A stretch of DNA of 64,000 bases from Nocardioides soli (GCF_014191495.1 NZ_JACHWR010000001.1:2046001-2110000); one strand, 5' to 3'; counted from the stretch's first letter, positions 53,846 through 63,203 are shown. Numbers and translations: made by a program. The notes: generated by a model not told the origin, from the sequence alone.

Positions 53846-56065
53846 TCACTCGATGTGCTCCAGCGCGGCCGCGATCTCGGCGATCGGCGGGCGGTCGTGG
53901 TAGGTCAGCCTGACGCTACGGAGCACCCCGGCCGAGAACGGGTTCTCGCCCTGGTAGCCGGTGCCCACCTGGCTGACCGGGTCGCGCCCGATGTCGGCTC
54001 CCCAGAAGGAGAGATGCGCACTGGTGGTTTCGATGTCCGCGGAGCCCGCGTCGGCGCCGGACACGACCAGCGTCGCCCGCGAGGCCCGGCTGTCCGGATC
54101 GCGCTCCAGCCGGACGCCCAGCTCGCAGGCGCCGGTCGGGAGCGGCGAGACCGAGCGCACCTCGACGTCGCTCCCGAAGCCGTGGTGCTCGAAGACCAGC
54201 CGCCCGTCGGCGACGTACAACACGTACCCCCGGCCCGCCGACCCGCTCGCGAAGAGGACGCCCTGGTGATCGGCGCGGTAGCCCGCCAGGCAGGCGACCA
54301 GCTCGAAGGAGCGCTCCGAGCCGGTCAGTCCGGTCGCGAACGGGATGTGCCCGGTCCGGGCGGGCAGCTCCAGGCTCTTGCGCGCGGTCTGGCCGAACGG
54401 CGAGCGGAAGCCGAGCAGCTCCACGAGCGGCCGGTCGTCGAGGGGCAGGACATCGTGGCGACGCGCCTCCTCCCACCAGCAGTCGATCAGCTCGCGGAGC
54501 AGCTCCGGATGCTGCTCGGCGACATCGGTGGACTCGCTGGGGTCGGCGACGGTGTCGTAGAGCCGCCAGGTGTCGGCGTCGTAGTCGGACCCCGGCTCGT
54601 GGACCGTCACGGCCTTCCAGCCGTCGCGCCACAGGGCCCGGTGCCCCAGCATCTCCCAGTACTGGGTGCGGCGCTGAGCGGGCGCACTCGGGTCGACGAA
54701 CGTCGGTCGGAAGGAGGCACCGTGGGTCGCGCACCGGTCGCCCAGCCCGACGAGCTCGAGCACGGTGGGCATCACGTCGACGACGTGGACGAACTGCGTG
54801 CGGACCTCGCCGTCGCCGGCCGCCCCCGCCGGTGGCGCGACGATCAGCGGCGAGCGCACCCCGCCCAGGTCGACGTACTGCTTGTACTTGCGGAACGGCG
54901 CGTTGCCCACACCCGCCCAGCCCTCCGGGTAGTGCGCCGGACCGTCCGGGCCGCCGAGCAGCTCGAGCCGCTGCACCTGTGCCTCGACCGGCTCGCTCAG
55001 GCCCGAGTAGGGCCAGTTGCAGTCGACGGCGCCGTGCGTGCCGCCTTCGCGGCTCGCACCATTGTCGGACATGACCAGGACGAGCGTGTTCTGGCGGCGA
55101 CCGAGCTCCTCCAGCACCGCGAGCAGCCTGCCGAACTGGGCATCGGTGTGCTCCATCATGCCGGCGTAGGTGGCCTGCAGATGGGTGTAGAGCCGCTGCC
55201 GCTCGGGGGACAGCTCGGCCCACGCGGGCACGTTGGGGTCCCGCTCGGTCAGCCGGGTGTGCTCCGGGAGCACGCCCAGCTCCACCTGGCGACGCAGTCG
55301 TCGCTCGCGCTCGACGTCCCAGCCGTCGGCGAAGACCTCGACGTACGGCTCGATGTAGGAGCGGGGCGCCTGCATCGGAGCGTGCGCGGCGCCGAAGGCC
55401 ACCTGCAGGAAGAACGGGTCGTCCGGCCGGAAGGCGACGTGGTTGGCGAGGAAGGTGGCCGCCTGGTCGACGAGGTCCTCGGAGAGGTGATAGCCGGGTC
55501 GATCCGGCGGCGGGACCTGACGGTTGTCCTCGTAGAGCTCGGGGAGGTACTGATCGGTGCATCCGTCGAGGAAGCCGTAGAACCGGTCGAACCCGCGGGC
55601 GAGCGGCCAGTCCCGATGCGGCCCGGCGGGCGTGACCTCGTGGTGTGGCGTCAGGTGCCACTTCCCCACCAGGTAGGTGCCGTAGCCGTGCTCCTGCAGC
55701 ACCGCCGGCAGCATCGGGACGTCGGCGCTCACCCGCCCTCGCGAGTTCGGGAAGCCCGTGTCGGCGTCGGAGAGGAACCGCATGCCCACGCTGTGGTGGT
55801 TGAGCCCCGTCAGCAGGGATGCCCGGGTCGGCGAGCACAGCGGGGTCACATGGAAGTTCGTGTACCGGAGCCCGGCGGCCGCGAGCGAGTCGAAGTGCGG
55901 CGTCCGGATCGGCGACCCGAAGCAGCCGAAGTCCGACCAGCCGACGTCGTCGAGCACCACGATCACCACGTCGGGAGCCGAGCCCGGCACGCCGGGCCTC
56001 GGCGGCCAGTGCGGCTGCGACTCCGCCACCGTCCGACCGACGACCCCGGCAAAGCTCTCCGCCAC
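53846..56065 (-). CDS. Arylsulfatase (type I), 739 aa
   Basis: GTG 56065 follows AAGGAGG. C77 in LCSPTRASLLTGLNHH is the formylglycine site, with metal ligands in VVLDDVGWSDFG and VMSDNGASREGG. The C-terminal quarter is a beta-rich accessory domain. It resembles the sulfatase at 37332 (same size class) more than that at 48473. No signal peptide. The palindrome TGAAATCGATTTCA begins 12 bp upstream, so it belongs to the LacI regulon. Confidence 0.92.
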   Translation of the reverse strand: MAESFAGVVGRTVAESQPHWPPRPGVPGSAPDVVIVVLDDVGWSDFGCFGSPIRTPHFDSLAAAGLRYTNFHVTPLCSPTRASLLTGLNHHSVGMRFLSDADTGFPNSRGRVSADVPMLPAVLQEHGYGTYLVGKWHLTPHHEVTPAGPHRDWPLARGFDRFYGFLDGCTDQYLPELYEDNRQVPPPDRPGYHLSEDLVDQAATFLANHVAFRPDDPFFLQVAFGAAHAPMQAPRSYIEPYVEVFADGWDVERERRLRRQVELGVLPEHTRLTERDPNVPAWAELSPERQRLYTHLQATYAGMMEHTDAQFGRLLAVLEELGRRQNTLVLVMSDNGASREGGTHGAVDCNWPYSGLSEPVEAQVQRLELLGGPDGPAHYPEGWAGVGNAPFRKYKQYVDLGGVRSPLIVAPPAGAAGDGEVRTQFVHVVDVMPTVLELVGLGDRCATHGASFRPTFVDPSAPAQRRTQYWEMLGHRALWRDGWKAVTVHEPGSDYDADTWRLYDTVADPSESTDVAEQHPELLRELIDCWWEEARRHDVLPLDDRPLVELLGFRSPFGQTARKSLELPARTGHIPFATGLTGSERSFELVACLAGYRADHQGVLFASGSAGRGYVLYVADGRLVFEHHGFGSDVEVRSVSPLPTGACELGVRLERDPDSRASRATLVVSGADAGSADIETTSAHLSFWGADIGRDPVSQVGTGYQGENPFSAGVLRSVRLTYHDRPPIAEIAAALEHIE

Positions 56066-56076
56066 ACCAACCTCCT

Positions 56077-56090
56077 TGAAATCGATTTCA
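56077..56090. promoter_or_regulatory. LacI-type operator (site 2) before the sulfatase
   Basis: TGAAATCGATTTCA is identical to sites 1 and 3. With site 1 it also shares the flank AGAATC. It ends 12 bp from the sulfatase GTG, overlapping the expected transcription start. Confidence 0.75.
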
Positions 56091-56130
56091 GAATCGTGCC
56101 GCAATCCCCTCCCCGCCGCAACCCCGGCCG

Positions 56131-56406
56131 TCAGGTCGCGGCGGCGACGCCGGCCACCGCGGCCACCGCGGCGGCGACCAGCAGCAGGTCGGTCCCGTCT
56201 CGTCGTGGCGAGCGAACCACCGCCAGGAGACCGGCGGGCACCGCGACCGCGAGAGCGGCGACCGCCAGCAGGAGCTGGAACCAGCCACCGGGCCGCGCCT
56301 CGACGACGAGATGGATCGACGAGAACACCGCCGCGAGCGCCGCGAGCCGGGTCCGGCTGCGCGAGAGCGCCGTCCGCTCCGCGGCGAGCCCGGGATCGGC
56401 CGCCAT
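56131..56406 (-). CDS. DUF202-like membrane protein, second of a pair
   Basis: The 91-aa protein begins with ERTALSRSRTRLAALAAVF, the DUF202 start motif, and has three membrane segments. Its ATG overlaps the stop of the preceding DUF202 gene (TGATG). Such pairs are common in actinobacteria; function unknown. Confidence 0.8.
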   Translation of the reverse strand: MAADPGLAAERTALSRSRTRLAALAAVFSSIHLVVEARPGGWFQLLLAVAALAVAVPAGLLAVVRSPRRDGTDLLLVAAAVAAVAGVAAAT

Positions 56407-56771
56407 CAGTGCCACTCCCCGATCGCCAGGACGACGAGCCCGGCCGCCAGCAGGATCGCGATCGCCGTCGCGCCCATCGGAGCGGGCAGCCCGCGCTCGA
56501 GCCGCAGGGCACGTTCGGCGCGGGCCCAGCGGAGCCAGCCGACCAGGCACGCCACCGAGGCGAGGGCGAGCAGCACCCGACCGATCGCGGCGTCGAGCTG
56601 TCCCCCGGCCAGACTGCGCAGGGCGTAGCCGAGCGCCGACACGGCGATGGCCGTCCGGATCCAGGCCAGGAACGTGCGCTCGTTCGCCAGCGTGAAGCGC
56701 GGATCCGGCTCGCCGCCGCTGCCGTAGACCCACCTCGGTCGCCGTTCGACCTCCTCGACCCGCCGCATCAT
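56406..56771 (-). CDS. DUF202 membrane protein (YidH-like), first of a pair
   Basis: ATG 56771 is used (GGAG upstream). The 121-aa protein carries FTLANERTFLAWIRTAIAVS, the YidH/DUF202 signature, and three membrane segments. It is divergent from thymidine phosphorylase and shares the gap that contains operator site 3. Confidence 0.85.
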   Translation of the reverse strand: MMRRVEEVERRPRWVYGSGGEPDPRFTLANERTFLAWIRTAIAVSALGYALRSLAGGQLDAAIGRVLLALASVACLVGWLRWARAERALRLERGLPAPMGATAIAILLAAGLVVLAIGEWH

Positions 56772-56794
56772 GGTGCCCAACTCCGTCCCGAACC

Positions 56795-56823
56795 TTGGCG
56801 TGAAATCGATTTCAGCATACGCT
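56795..56823 (+). promoter_or_regulatory. deoA promoter with LacI-type operator (site 3)
   Basis: -35 TTGGCG (56795-56800) and -10 TACGCT (56818-56823) are exactly 17 bp apart. The palindrome TGAAATCGATTTCA (56801-56814) fills the spacer, an ideal repression site. Confidence 0.8.
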
Positions 56824-56862
56824 GCGTCGACCCCCGCACCTCAAGCACGAAGGAGACCGCCC

Positions 56863-58158
56863 ATGCGTCATGACGCCGTCGAGGTGATCGCCGCGAAGCG
56901 TGACCGGTTGGAGTTGAGCGACAGCCAGATCGATTGGGTGATCGATGCCTACACCCGCGGTGGGGTGGCCGATGAGCAGATGTCGGCGTTGTTGATGGCG
57001 ATCCTGCTCAACGGGATGGGCCGGCGGGAGGTCTCGCGGTGGACCGGGGCGATGATCGCCTCGGGGGAGCGGATGGACTTCTCGGGGCTGTCGCGGCCGA
57101 CCGCGGACAAGCACTCGACCGGTGGGGTGGGCGACAAGATCACGCTGCCGTTGGCGCCACTGGTCGCGGCGTGCGGGGTGGCGGTGCCGCAGCTGTCGGG
57201 GCGGGGGCTGGGCCACACCGGTGGCACGCTGGACAAGCTGGAGTCGATCCCGGGGTGGCGGGCGGGGCTGTCGAACCAGGAGATGCTTGCCCAGCTGGAG
57301 TCGGTCGGTGCGGTGATCTGCGCGGCCGGGGACGGGCTGGCCCCGGCGGACAAGAAGCTCTACGCGCTGCGCGACGTGACCGGCACGGTCGAGGCGATCC
57401 CGCTGATCGCCTCCTCGATCATGTCGAAGAAGATCGCCGAGGGCACCGGCGCGCTGGTGCTCGACGTCAAGGTCGGCACCGGCGCGTTCATGAAGGACCT
57501 CGACGCCGCCCGCGAGCTCGCCGAGACCATGGTCGCGCTCGGACAGGACGCGGGGGTGCGCACGGTGGCGCTGCTCACCGACATGACCACCCCGCTCGGC
57601 TACACCGCCGGCAACGGCATCGAGGTCGCCGAGTCCGTCGAGGTGCTCGCCGGCGGCGGACCCGCCGACGTGGTCGAGCTGACCCTCGCGCTGGCCCGCG
57701 AGATGCTCACCGGCGCCGGCCGCGGCGACGTCGACCCGGCCGACAAGCTCGCCGACGGGACCGCCATGGACACCTGGCGACAGATGATCCGCGCCCAAGA
57801 CGGCGACCCCGACGCCCCGCTCCCCACCGCACACGAGACCCACACCGTGACCGCACCCGCCACCGGCACCCTGACCCGCCTCGACGCCATGGCCGTCGGC
57901 CTGGCCGCCTGGCGCCTCGGCGCCGGCCGGGCCCGCAAAGAAGACCCCGTCCAGGCCGGCGCCGGCGTGACCTGGCACGCCCGCCCCGGCGACCCCATCA
58001 CCACCGGCCAACCCCTGTTCACCCTCCACACCGACGACCCCGACCGCATCGACCGCGCCCAGACGTCCCTCGACCACGGCTACGACATCACCACCGACAA
58101 CAACCCCACCAGCACGCCATACCAGCCCACCCCCCTCATCCACGACCGCATCGGCTGA
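56863..58158 (+). CDS. deoA: Thymidine/pyrimidine-nucleoside phosphorylase
   Basis: The 431-aa enzyme (ATG 56863, AAGGAGA upstream) has the family signature SGRGLGHTGGTLDKLES and the phosphate loop KHSTGGVGDK at 83-92. It splits thymidine or uridine with phosphate into base and (deoxy)ribose-1-phosphate. Third-position usage shifts from G-rich in the first half to C-rich in the second half (from about 57400). Its promoter holds an operator of the sulfatase regulon. Confidence 0.95.
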   Translation: MRHDAVEVIAAKRDRLELSDSQIDWVIDAYTRGGVADEQMSALLMAILLNGMGRREVSRWTGAMIASGERMDFSGLSRPTADKHSTGGVGDKITLPLAPLVAACGVAVPQLSGRGLGHTGGTLDKLESIPGWRAGLSNQEMLAQLESVGAVICAAGDGLAPADKKLYALRDVTGTVEAIPLIASSIMSKKIAEGTGALVLDVKVGTGAFMKDLDAARELAETMVALGQDAGVRTVALLTDMTTPLGYTAGNGIEVAESVEVLAGGGPADVVELTLALAREMLTGAGRGDVDPADKLADGTAMDTWRQMIRAQDGDPDAPLPTAHETHTVTAPATGTLTRLDAMAVGLAAWRLGAGRARKEDPVQAGAGVTWHARPGDPITTGQPLFTLHTDDPDRIDRAQTSLDHGYDITTDNNPTSTPYQPTPLIHDRIG

Positions 58159-58166
58159 GTCGGGAC

Positions 58167-59072
58167 TCAATCTCCCAGCGCGGTCTCGATCCGGGTCTGG
58201 ACGGCGTCCAGGGCCTCCTGCGCGGGGCCCGGTGTCGTGGTCATCGCCTCGACGTCCTGCCGGGCGCGCCGCACCGCGTCCCGGAGCTCCAGGGCTCGGG
58301 CGCGGTCGGTGTCGTCGTGGCCGCGGGAGGCCAGAGCGGTCAGCTGGTCCTCGGCCTCGGTGACGCGGGCCACGTTGCTCGCGGTCCAGGCACCGAGGTC
58401 GTGCCGGAGCTCGGGCACGAGCTGCCTGCCGAACCAGGCCACCTCGGCCTCGGACGCCGCCAGGTCGGCGGCCCACGATGCCCGCCGCCGGTGCCGGACG
58501 AGCAGCGGCACGCCGATCACGAGGAGCAGGGCGACGGCGCCCAGCACCCACCACAGCCAGGTAGGTACACCGCCGTCCGCCGTGTCGTCCGTCTCGGCGT
58601 CCGTCTCGGCGTCGGCGGAGGCAGGCGGCTCGCTGGCCGGCGCGGTCGACGGGGCGTCCGTCGTGGGCGTCGGCGTCAGCGTGGGATTCGGCGTGGGGGT
58701 CGGGCTGTCGGTGACGGTGATCGTGGCGGTCGGCCGGGGCGTCCGGTCCGGAGATCGGGACGGACGCTCGGTGGGCGTTCGCGAGGGGGTCGGTCCAACC
58801 GAGGCCTCCGGGCTGCTCGGGGTGGAGTCGCTCGGGGTGCTCGGGCTGGTGGCGGACTCGCTCGGCAGCGCCGAGTCCGAGGCCTCCGGAGTGTCGCTCG
58901 CCCCGGGAGATCCGCTCGGGAGCGCCGGGGTCCGGGTCGGCGTGCGCGTCGGCTCCACGCTCGGCGTCCGGGTCGGCGACGGCAGGCCGGTGCCGTCGCC
59001 CTCACCGCCGCAGCCGGCCAGCACCACCAGGAACGCACAGGCCATCGCGGCCCCGGAGCATCGCAACCTCAT
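58167..59072 (-). CDS. Lipoprotein with Pro/Thr/Ser linker and a membrane helix
   Basis: ATG 59072 gives a 301-aa protein with lipobox LAGC near residue 20. A roughly 130-aa linker rich in TRTPT and TPTPNPT follows, then a membrane helix (WLWWVLGAVALLLVIGVPLL) and a helical C-terminal part with LASRGHDDTDRARALELRDA. It would be anchored both by lipid and by the helix, with the tail inside the cell. Not recognised further. Confidence 0.75.
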   Translation of the reverse strand: MRLRCSGAAMACAFLVVLAGCGGEGDGTGLPSPTRTPSVEPTRTPTRTPALPSGSPGASDTPEASDSALPSESATSPSTPSDSTPSSPEASVGPTPSRTPTERPSRSPDRTPRPTATITVTDSPTPTPNPTLTPTPTTDAPSTAPASEPPASADAETDAETDDTADGGVPTWLWWVLGAVALLLVIGVPLLVRHRRRASWAADLAASEAEVAWFGRQLVPELRHDLGAWTASNVARVTEAEDQLTALASRGHDDTDRARALELRDAVRRARQDVEAMTTTPGPAQEALDAVQTRIETALGD

Positions 59073-59298
59073 GCGCCGGAAGGTAGGGGTCCGGAGGAGA
59101 GGGGCACACCACCCCCGAACGGGTGGTGATCTCCGGCCGCCGGCAGGTCGATGACGTCCGGAGCGGCGGCCCCGCTCCCCTGCGTGGCAGATCGGTGCGC
59201 GACGGGCGGCGCGAGCCATCCGGCTCGCGATGCGGGTTCCGGCTGACCGGCTCAGCCTCGGCGGGTCGGACCCACCGCTCCGCGTGCGTGTTCGCCCC

Positions 59299-62085
59299 TC
59301 ACCCCGGCGGGGGTGGCGTCGGGGTGAGGACGTAGCAGACGGTGACCGAGTGCAGCGCTGGCGTCACCGCGTCGTCGGTGGTCGAGAGGTAGGCCCGGTA
59401 CTGCAGGTATCGCATCCCGTCGAACTGGGCCAGGCTGGCACCGCTGGAGGTGAAGTACGTGTCGGCGGTGCCATCGGGGCCGACGAAGGTGAAGGGACCG
59501 GTGCTCGAGTTGCTCGCCGCGACCTGGAACCTCACCGTGGTGCCGGCGGGTGCGTCGGCGTCGAAGGCCAGCGCCGACCACTCCGCCCGCTGGCCGGCGG
59601 CCGGGGCGGCGTCCTTCACCGAGGACGTGAACGTCCCCGAGGTCTGGAAGCCGGTGCCCGTCAGGATGTGCACCTGGAAGCCGGAGTCCGTACTGACACC
59701 GCCGGTCAGCGGAACGGACCAGACCGTGCCGCTCGTGGCTCCGGCCACCCGCGTACCGGCCGCGTACACGTCAGAGCCCGCGGTCGCCGAACCCGAGCGC
59801 GTGAGGGCGTAGGTCCCCGGCGACGGGTTGGCGGTCGGGCGGACGACGAACGCGTACTGCGTACCCGCCGTGACCGAGTACGGCGTGGCGAAGGTCGCGG
59901 TGTAGCTGCCGTCCGCGCCCGAGGAGAAGCCCGCGATCGTCCCCGTGGCCAGGTCGCTGCCGGTCGGCAGCCCGCCGCTGGTGGCGCGGATCGAGACCGT
60001 CAGGTCGGGCGTCGTGCCCGTGCACCCGCTGCAGAACAGGCGGACGTCCAGCCGGGTCAGCGCGCCGGACAGGCTCGGGGTGAACGTCTGGCCGCCCCAC
60101 GTCGTGGTGGTGACGCCGACGCCCGACGTGCCGACCGTCCCGTTGGACTGATCGACCACGGGTGCGCTCGCGCCCAGCTGCAGACTGCCGGGGACGGTCG
60201 AGGCGTCGCAGCCGGCGGCCGTGCCCGCCTCGAAGTCGGCCTTCGCATCGTCGGTGAAGCATCCGGCCGGGAAGACCGAGATCGACACCGTCTTGATGCT
60301 CGACGTCTTGACCGCGTCGCAGCCGGGCGCGCCCGTCGTACAGTCGTCCGGGTCACCGCGGTCGGTGACCGAGTAGGTGAAGCTGTCGGAGCCGGTGTAG
60401 CCGGCGGTCGGCGTGTAGGTCCGCGTGGCGCCGCTGCCACTCAGGGTGCCGTGTGACGGGTTGGTGACGATCGTGTAGGTGAGGTCCGCGGCGCTGGTCT
60501 CCACGTCGGACACCAGCGTGTCGAGAGGCACCGACAGGTCGGTGTCCTGTGGCCCGCCCACCTCGCCGTCCGTGGCGACCGGCGCGTCGTTGACGGGGGT
60601 GACGGTGATGGTGACGGTTGCGGCCGTCGAGCTGGTCGTGCCGTCGTCGACGGTGTAGGTGAAGCTGTCGCTGCCGTGGTAGTCGGCGTCGGGGGTGTAG
60701 CCGACGGTGGCGGTGCACTGGCTCGGCGTGCTCGCGTCGCAGTCGGAAGCGGGGGCGAGGGTGGTGAGCGAGCCATGGGCGGGCTCAGTGACTGCGAACG
60801 TGAGTGGGTCGCCGTCGACGTCGCTGCCCGAGAGGTCGATGGACGTGTCGCCGTCCTCGGCCACGGTCCCGGTGTCGCCGACCGCCTGGGGTGCGTCGTT
60901 GACGGGGGTGACGGTGATCGTGACGGTTGCGGCCGTCGAGCTGGTCGTGCCGTCGTCGACGGTGTAGGTGAAGCTGTCGCTGCCGTGGTAGTCGGCGTCG
61001 GGGGTGTAGCCGACGGTGGCGGTGCACTGGCTCGGCGTGCTCGCGTCGCAGTCGGAAGCGGGGGCGAGGGTGGTGAGCGAGCCGTGGGCGGGCTGGGTGA
61101 CTGCGAACGTGAGTGGGTCGCCGTCGACGTCGCTGCCCGAGAGGTCGATGGACCGGTTGCCGTCCTCCGGCACGCCGGCGACGTTCTTCGCGTCGGCCGC
61201 CGGGGCGTTGTTGGGGGCCGGGTCGACCGTCACCTCGACCGTCGCGGGAGCCGAGTCGACCGCTCCGTCGTTGACCCGGTAGGTGAAGCTGTCGGACCCA
61301 CTGAAGCTCACGGCCGGCGTGTAGACGACCGTCGCGGTGCAGGTGCTCGGCGTCGTCCCGCTGCAGGTGGCGGCCGGGGCGGTCGTGTCGACCGAGCCGT
61401 GTACCGGCTGGACGACGTGGAAGGTCAGGCTGTCGCCGTCTGCGTCGCTTCCCGACAGCGTCAGCGTCGTGGAGTCGCCGAATGCCACGCCGCCCAGCGT
61501 CTTCGCGTCGGCGGTCGGTGCGACGTTGACGTGGCTCGGGGGGACCGGCGTCTCGGGCGCGGGCGGGTGCCGGCGAACCTGCTCGCAGGTCGGCGACACG
61601 ACGTCGCGGGCATCGGCCAGCGCGACGTCGTTCCTGCCACCGTCGCACTGCAGGCGGTCGGAGAAGCCGGCGCCGTCGCGGCCGTCGAGGCGGTCGTCGC
61701 CGCTGCCGCCGTAGAGCCGGTCGTCGCCCCGGCGGCCGTTGAGCCGGTCGTCGCCCTTGCCGCCGTAGAGCCGGTCGTCGCCCTTGCCGCCGTAGAGCCG
61801 GTCGTCGCCGCTGCCGCCGTAGAGCCGGTCGTCGCCCCTCCCGCCGTAGATGATGTCGTTCCCGCCACCACCGTGAACGACGTCGTCGCCGCCGCGCGCA
61901 CAGATGACGTCATCGCCGGGCGTACCGACGATCCGGTCGGGACCCTTGGTGCCGACGATGGTGCACCGCACTCCGGCGGGGGCCCCGGAACCGCTCACGG
62001 CGACCGCCTGGACCGCCGGCACGAAGGCCACCAGCGCAGCGATCCCGCACAGCATCGACCGGACCACCAGCGTAGAACGCGTCAC
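59299..62085 (-). CDS. Secreted RTX and cadherin-like repeat protein
   Basis: The 928-aa protein starts at GTG 62085. A signal peptide precedes about eight RTX-type calcium repeats (GGKGDDRLY units, residues about 60-140). Three cadherin/VCBS-like domains follow, ending in GSDSFTYTVDDG motifs. The C-terminal beta domains carry WGGQTFTPSLSGALTRLDVR. It is probably an exported calcium-binding surface or matrix protein. Two of its cadherin-like domains are almost identical in DNA. Confidence 0.82.
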   Translation of the reverse strand: MTRSTLVVRSMLCGIAALVAFVPAVQAVAVSGSGAPAGVRCTIVGTKGPDRIVGTPGDDVICARGGDDVVHGGGGNDIIYGGRGDDRLYGGSGDDRLYGGKGDDRLYGGKGDDRLNGRRGDDRLYGGSGDDRLDGRDGAGFSDRLQCDGGRNDVALADARDVVSPTCEQVRRHPPAPETPVPPSHVNVAPTADAKTLGGVAFGDSTTLTLSGSDADGDSLTFHVVQPVHGSVDTTAPAATCSGTTPSTCTATVVYTPAVSFSGSDSFTYRVNDGAVDSAPATVEVTVDPAPNNAPAADAKNVAGVPEDGNRSIDLSGSDVDGDPLTFAVTQPAHGSLTTLAPASDCDASTPSQCTATVGYTPDADYHGSDSFTYTVDDGTTSSTAATVTITVTPVNDAPQAVGDTGTVAEDGDTSIDLSGSDVDGDPLTFAVTEPAHGSLTTLAPASDCDASTPSQCTATVGYTPDADYHGSDSFTYTVDDGTTSSTAATVTITVTPVNDAPVATDGEVGGPQDTDLSVPLDTLVSDVETSAADLTYTIVTNPSHGTLSGSGATRTYTPTAGYTGSDSFTYSVTDRGDPDDCTTGAPGCDAVKTSSIKTVSISVFPAGCFTDDAKADFEAGTAAGCDASTVPGSLQLGASAPVVDQSNGTVGTSGVGVTTTTWGGQTFTPSLSGALTRLDVRLFCSGCTGTTPDLTVSIRATSGGLPTGSDLATGTIAGFSSGADGSYTATFATPYSVTAGTQYAFVVRPTANPSPGTYALTRSGSATAGSDVYAAGTRVAGATSGTVWSVPLTGGVSTDSGFQVHILTGTGFQTSGTFTSSVKDAAPAAGQRAEWSALAFDADAPAGTTVRFQVAASNSSTGPFTFVGPDGTADTYFTSSGASLAQFDGMRYLQYRAYLSTTDDAVTPALHSVTVCYVLTPTPPPPG
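60586..61154. repeat. 309-bp period tandem repeat inside a CDS
   Basis: Segments 60586-60845 and 60895-61154 are nearly identical at DNA level, including synonymous sites. The period of 309 bp equals 103 residues, one cadherin-like domain. Confidence 0.85.
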
Positions 62086-62410
62086 GTCTTCCCCACCTGA
62101 TCATGGCGCGGCAGAAGGCGCCCAAACGCTTGGACGGGTCGACGCTATCCCTCGGCGCTGTGTTCTGTACCTCGATCGTCCGGTTTGGCCGTGCGATGAA
62201 GCCCACGCCGCGCGAATCGCGACGCGGGCGCCGCGCTCGGACCGGTGCACCTGCATCGTCCGGTCCGGGCGGTCAGTCTCCGGCCTGTCGGTCAACGGGG
62301 CCGGATCGCTTGCCGAACCGGGCACGTGGCGGACAGGTCACGGCATGGAATACTCGCGGCACTGGGTCAGGAACGACGCCGGGGCCACCCCCATCGATCT
62401 CCTGAACCCC
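62086..62410. other. 325-bp intergenic stretch before tRNA-Lys
   Basis: No convincing gene is seen on either strand. A short direct repeat occurs (GATCGTCCGGT near 62176 and CATCGTCCGGT near 62253). It should contain the promoters of the minus-strand RTX gene and of the tRNA, but neither is clear. Confidence 0.5.
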
Positions 62411-62483
62411 GGGCCCCTAGCTCAATTGGCAGAGCATCGGACTTTTAATCCGCGGGTTGTGGGTTCGAGTCCCACGGGGCCCA
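62411..62483 (+). tRNA. tRNA-Lys (anticodon TTT)
   Basis: The 73-nt gene folds into a normal cloverleaf: acceptor GGGCCCC/GGGGCCC, D-arm GCTC/GAGC, anticodon loop CTTTTAA with TTT, T-arm GTGGG-TTCGAGT-CCCAC and discriminator A. The CCA end is not encoded. Confidence 0.95.
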
Positions 62484-62654
62484 CCGACCGCGGGCGACCC
62501 CAGGGTCCGGCGAAGCCGCCGTCCTCCGAACGGGCTAGGCGCACCCCAGGCTTTGCCCCGGGCACTACCCACGACGATCGGGAGCGCATAGCCTCTGCGA
62601 GGTTGAACCGTCGGTGACCCGAGACGCCGGCGGTTCACTCCATTTCGGACCGGA

Positions 62655-63203
62655 TCAGGAGCGGGTCAGCCCGGTGTCGATCCAGTAGCGGCGCTTGCCG
62701 TTGCGGGTGTCCTCGTAGACCCCGCCGCCGCGCTCGATCGTGCCCCGCGAGCCCACGTTGTCGTCGTCGCAGGTGACGAGGACGCGGTCGATTCCGAGGT
62801 CGGCGGCCCGGTGGACGGCCAGGGCGAGGGCGCGGGACGCGTGGCCCTGCCGACGGCGTGAGGGGCGTACGCCGTACCCGATGTGGCCGCCCTCCTCGAG
62901 CAGCCAGGCGTTCAGGGTGTGCCGCAGCGCCAGGAAGCCGACGACCTCACGGTCGGGCCCGTCGCGGTCGGTGATCCAGAAGTAGGTGCAGTGCACCTTG
63001 TCGTCGGGCAGCGGCGTGGCCGGGTCGGCCTGCGCGACGAGGTGCTCGACGACGGCGCGACAGCCGTCCTCGGTGACGTCGAGCGTCTCGAACTCCCACA
63101 GCCCCGCACCGTGGACGTGCTGCTCGCCCGCCCGATGGAACTCGCCGATCGCCTCCGCCCAGGAGGCGGCGAGGGCGACGTCGGGAAGGTCCAGGGAGGT
63201 CAT
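62655..63203 (-). CDS. GNAT-family N-acetyltransferase
   Basis: The 182-aa protein starts at ATG 63203. The acetyl-CoA loop is VRPSRRRQGHASRALALA, preceded by GGHIGYG. The C terminus (VLVTCDDDNVGSRGTIERGG) is like that of amino-acid or small-molecule acetyltransferases. Substrate unknown. It is divergent from the thioesterase gene, with a KstR-like site between them. Confidence 0.88.
   Translation of the reverse strand: MTSLDLPDVALAASWAEAIGEFHRAGEQHVHGAGLWEFETLDVTEDGCRAVVEHLVAQADPATPLPDDKVHCTYFWITDRDGPDREVVGFLALRHTLNAWLLEEGGHIGYGVRPSRRRQGHASRALALAVHRAADLGIDRVLVTCDDDNVGSRGTIERGGGVYEDTRNGKRRYWIDTGLTRS

Noticed and set aside
53855..56695. 946-codon plus-strand frame
   Set aside because: It is antisense to the sulfatase at 53846-56065 with no family features.
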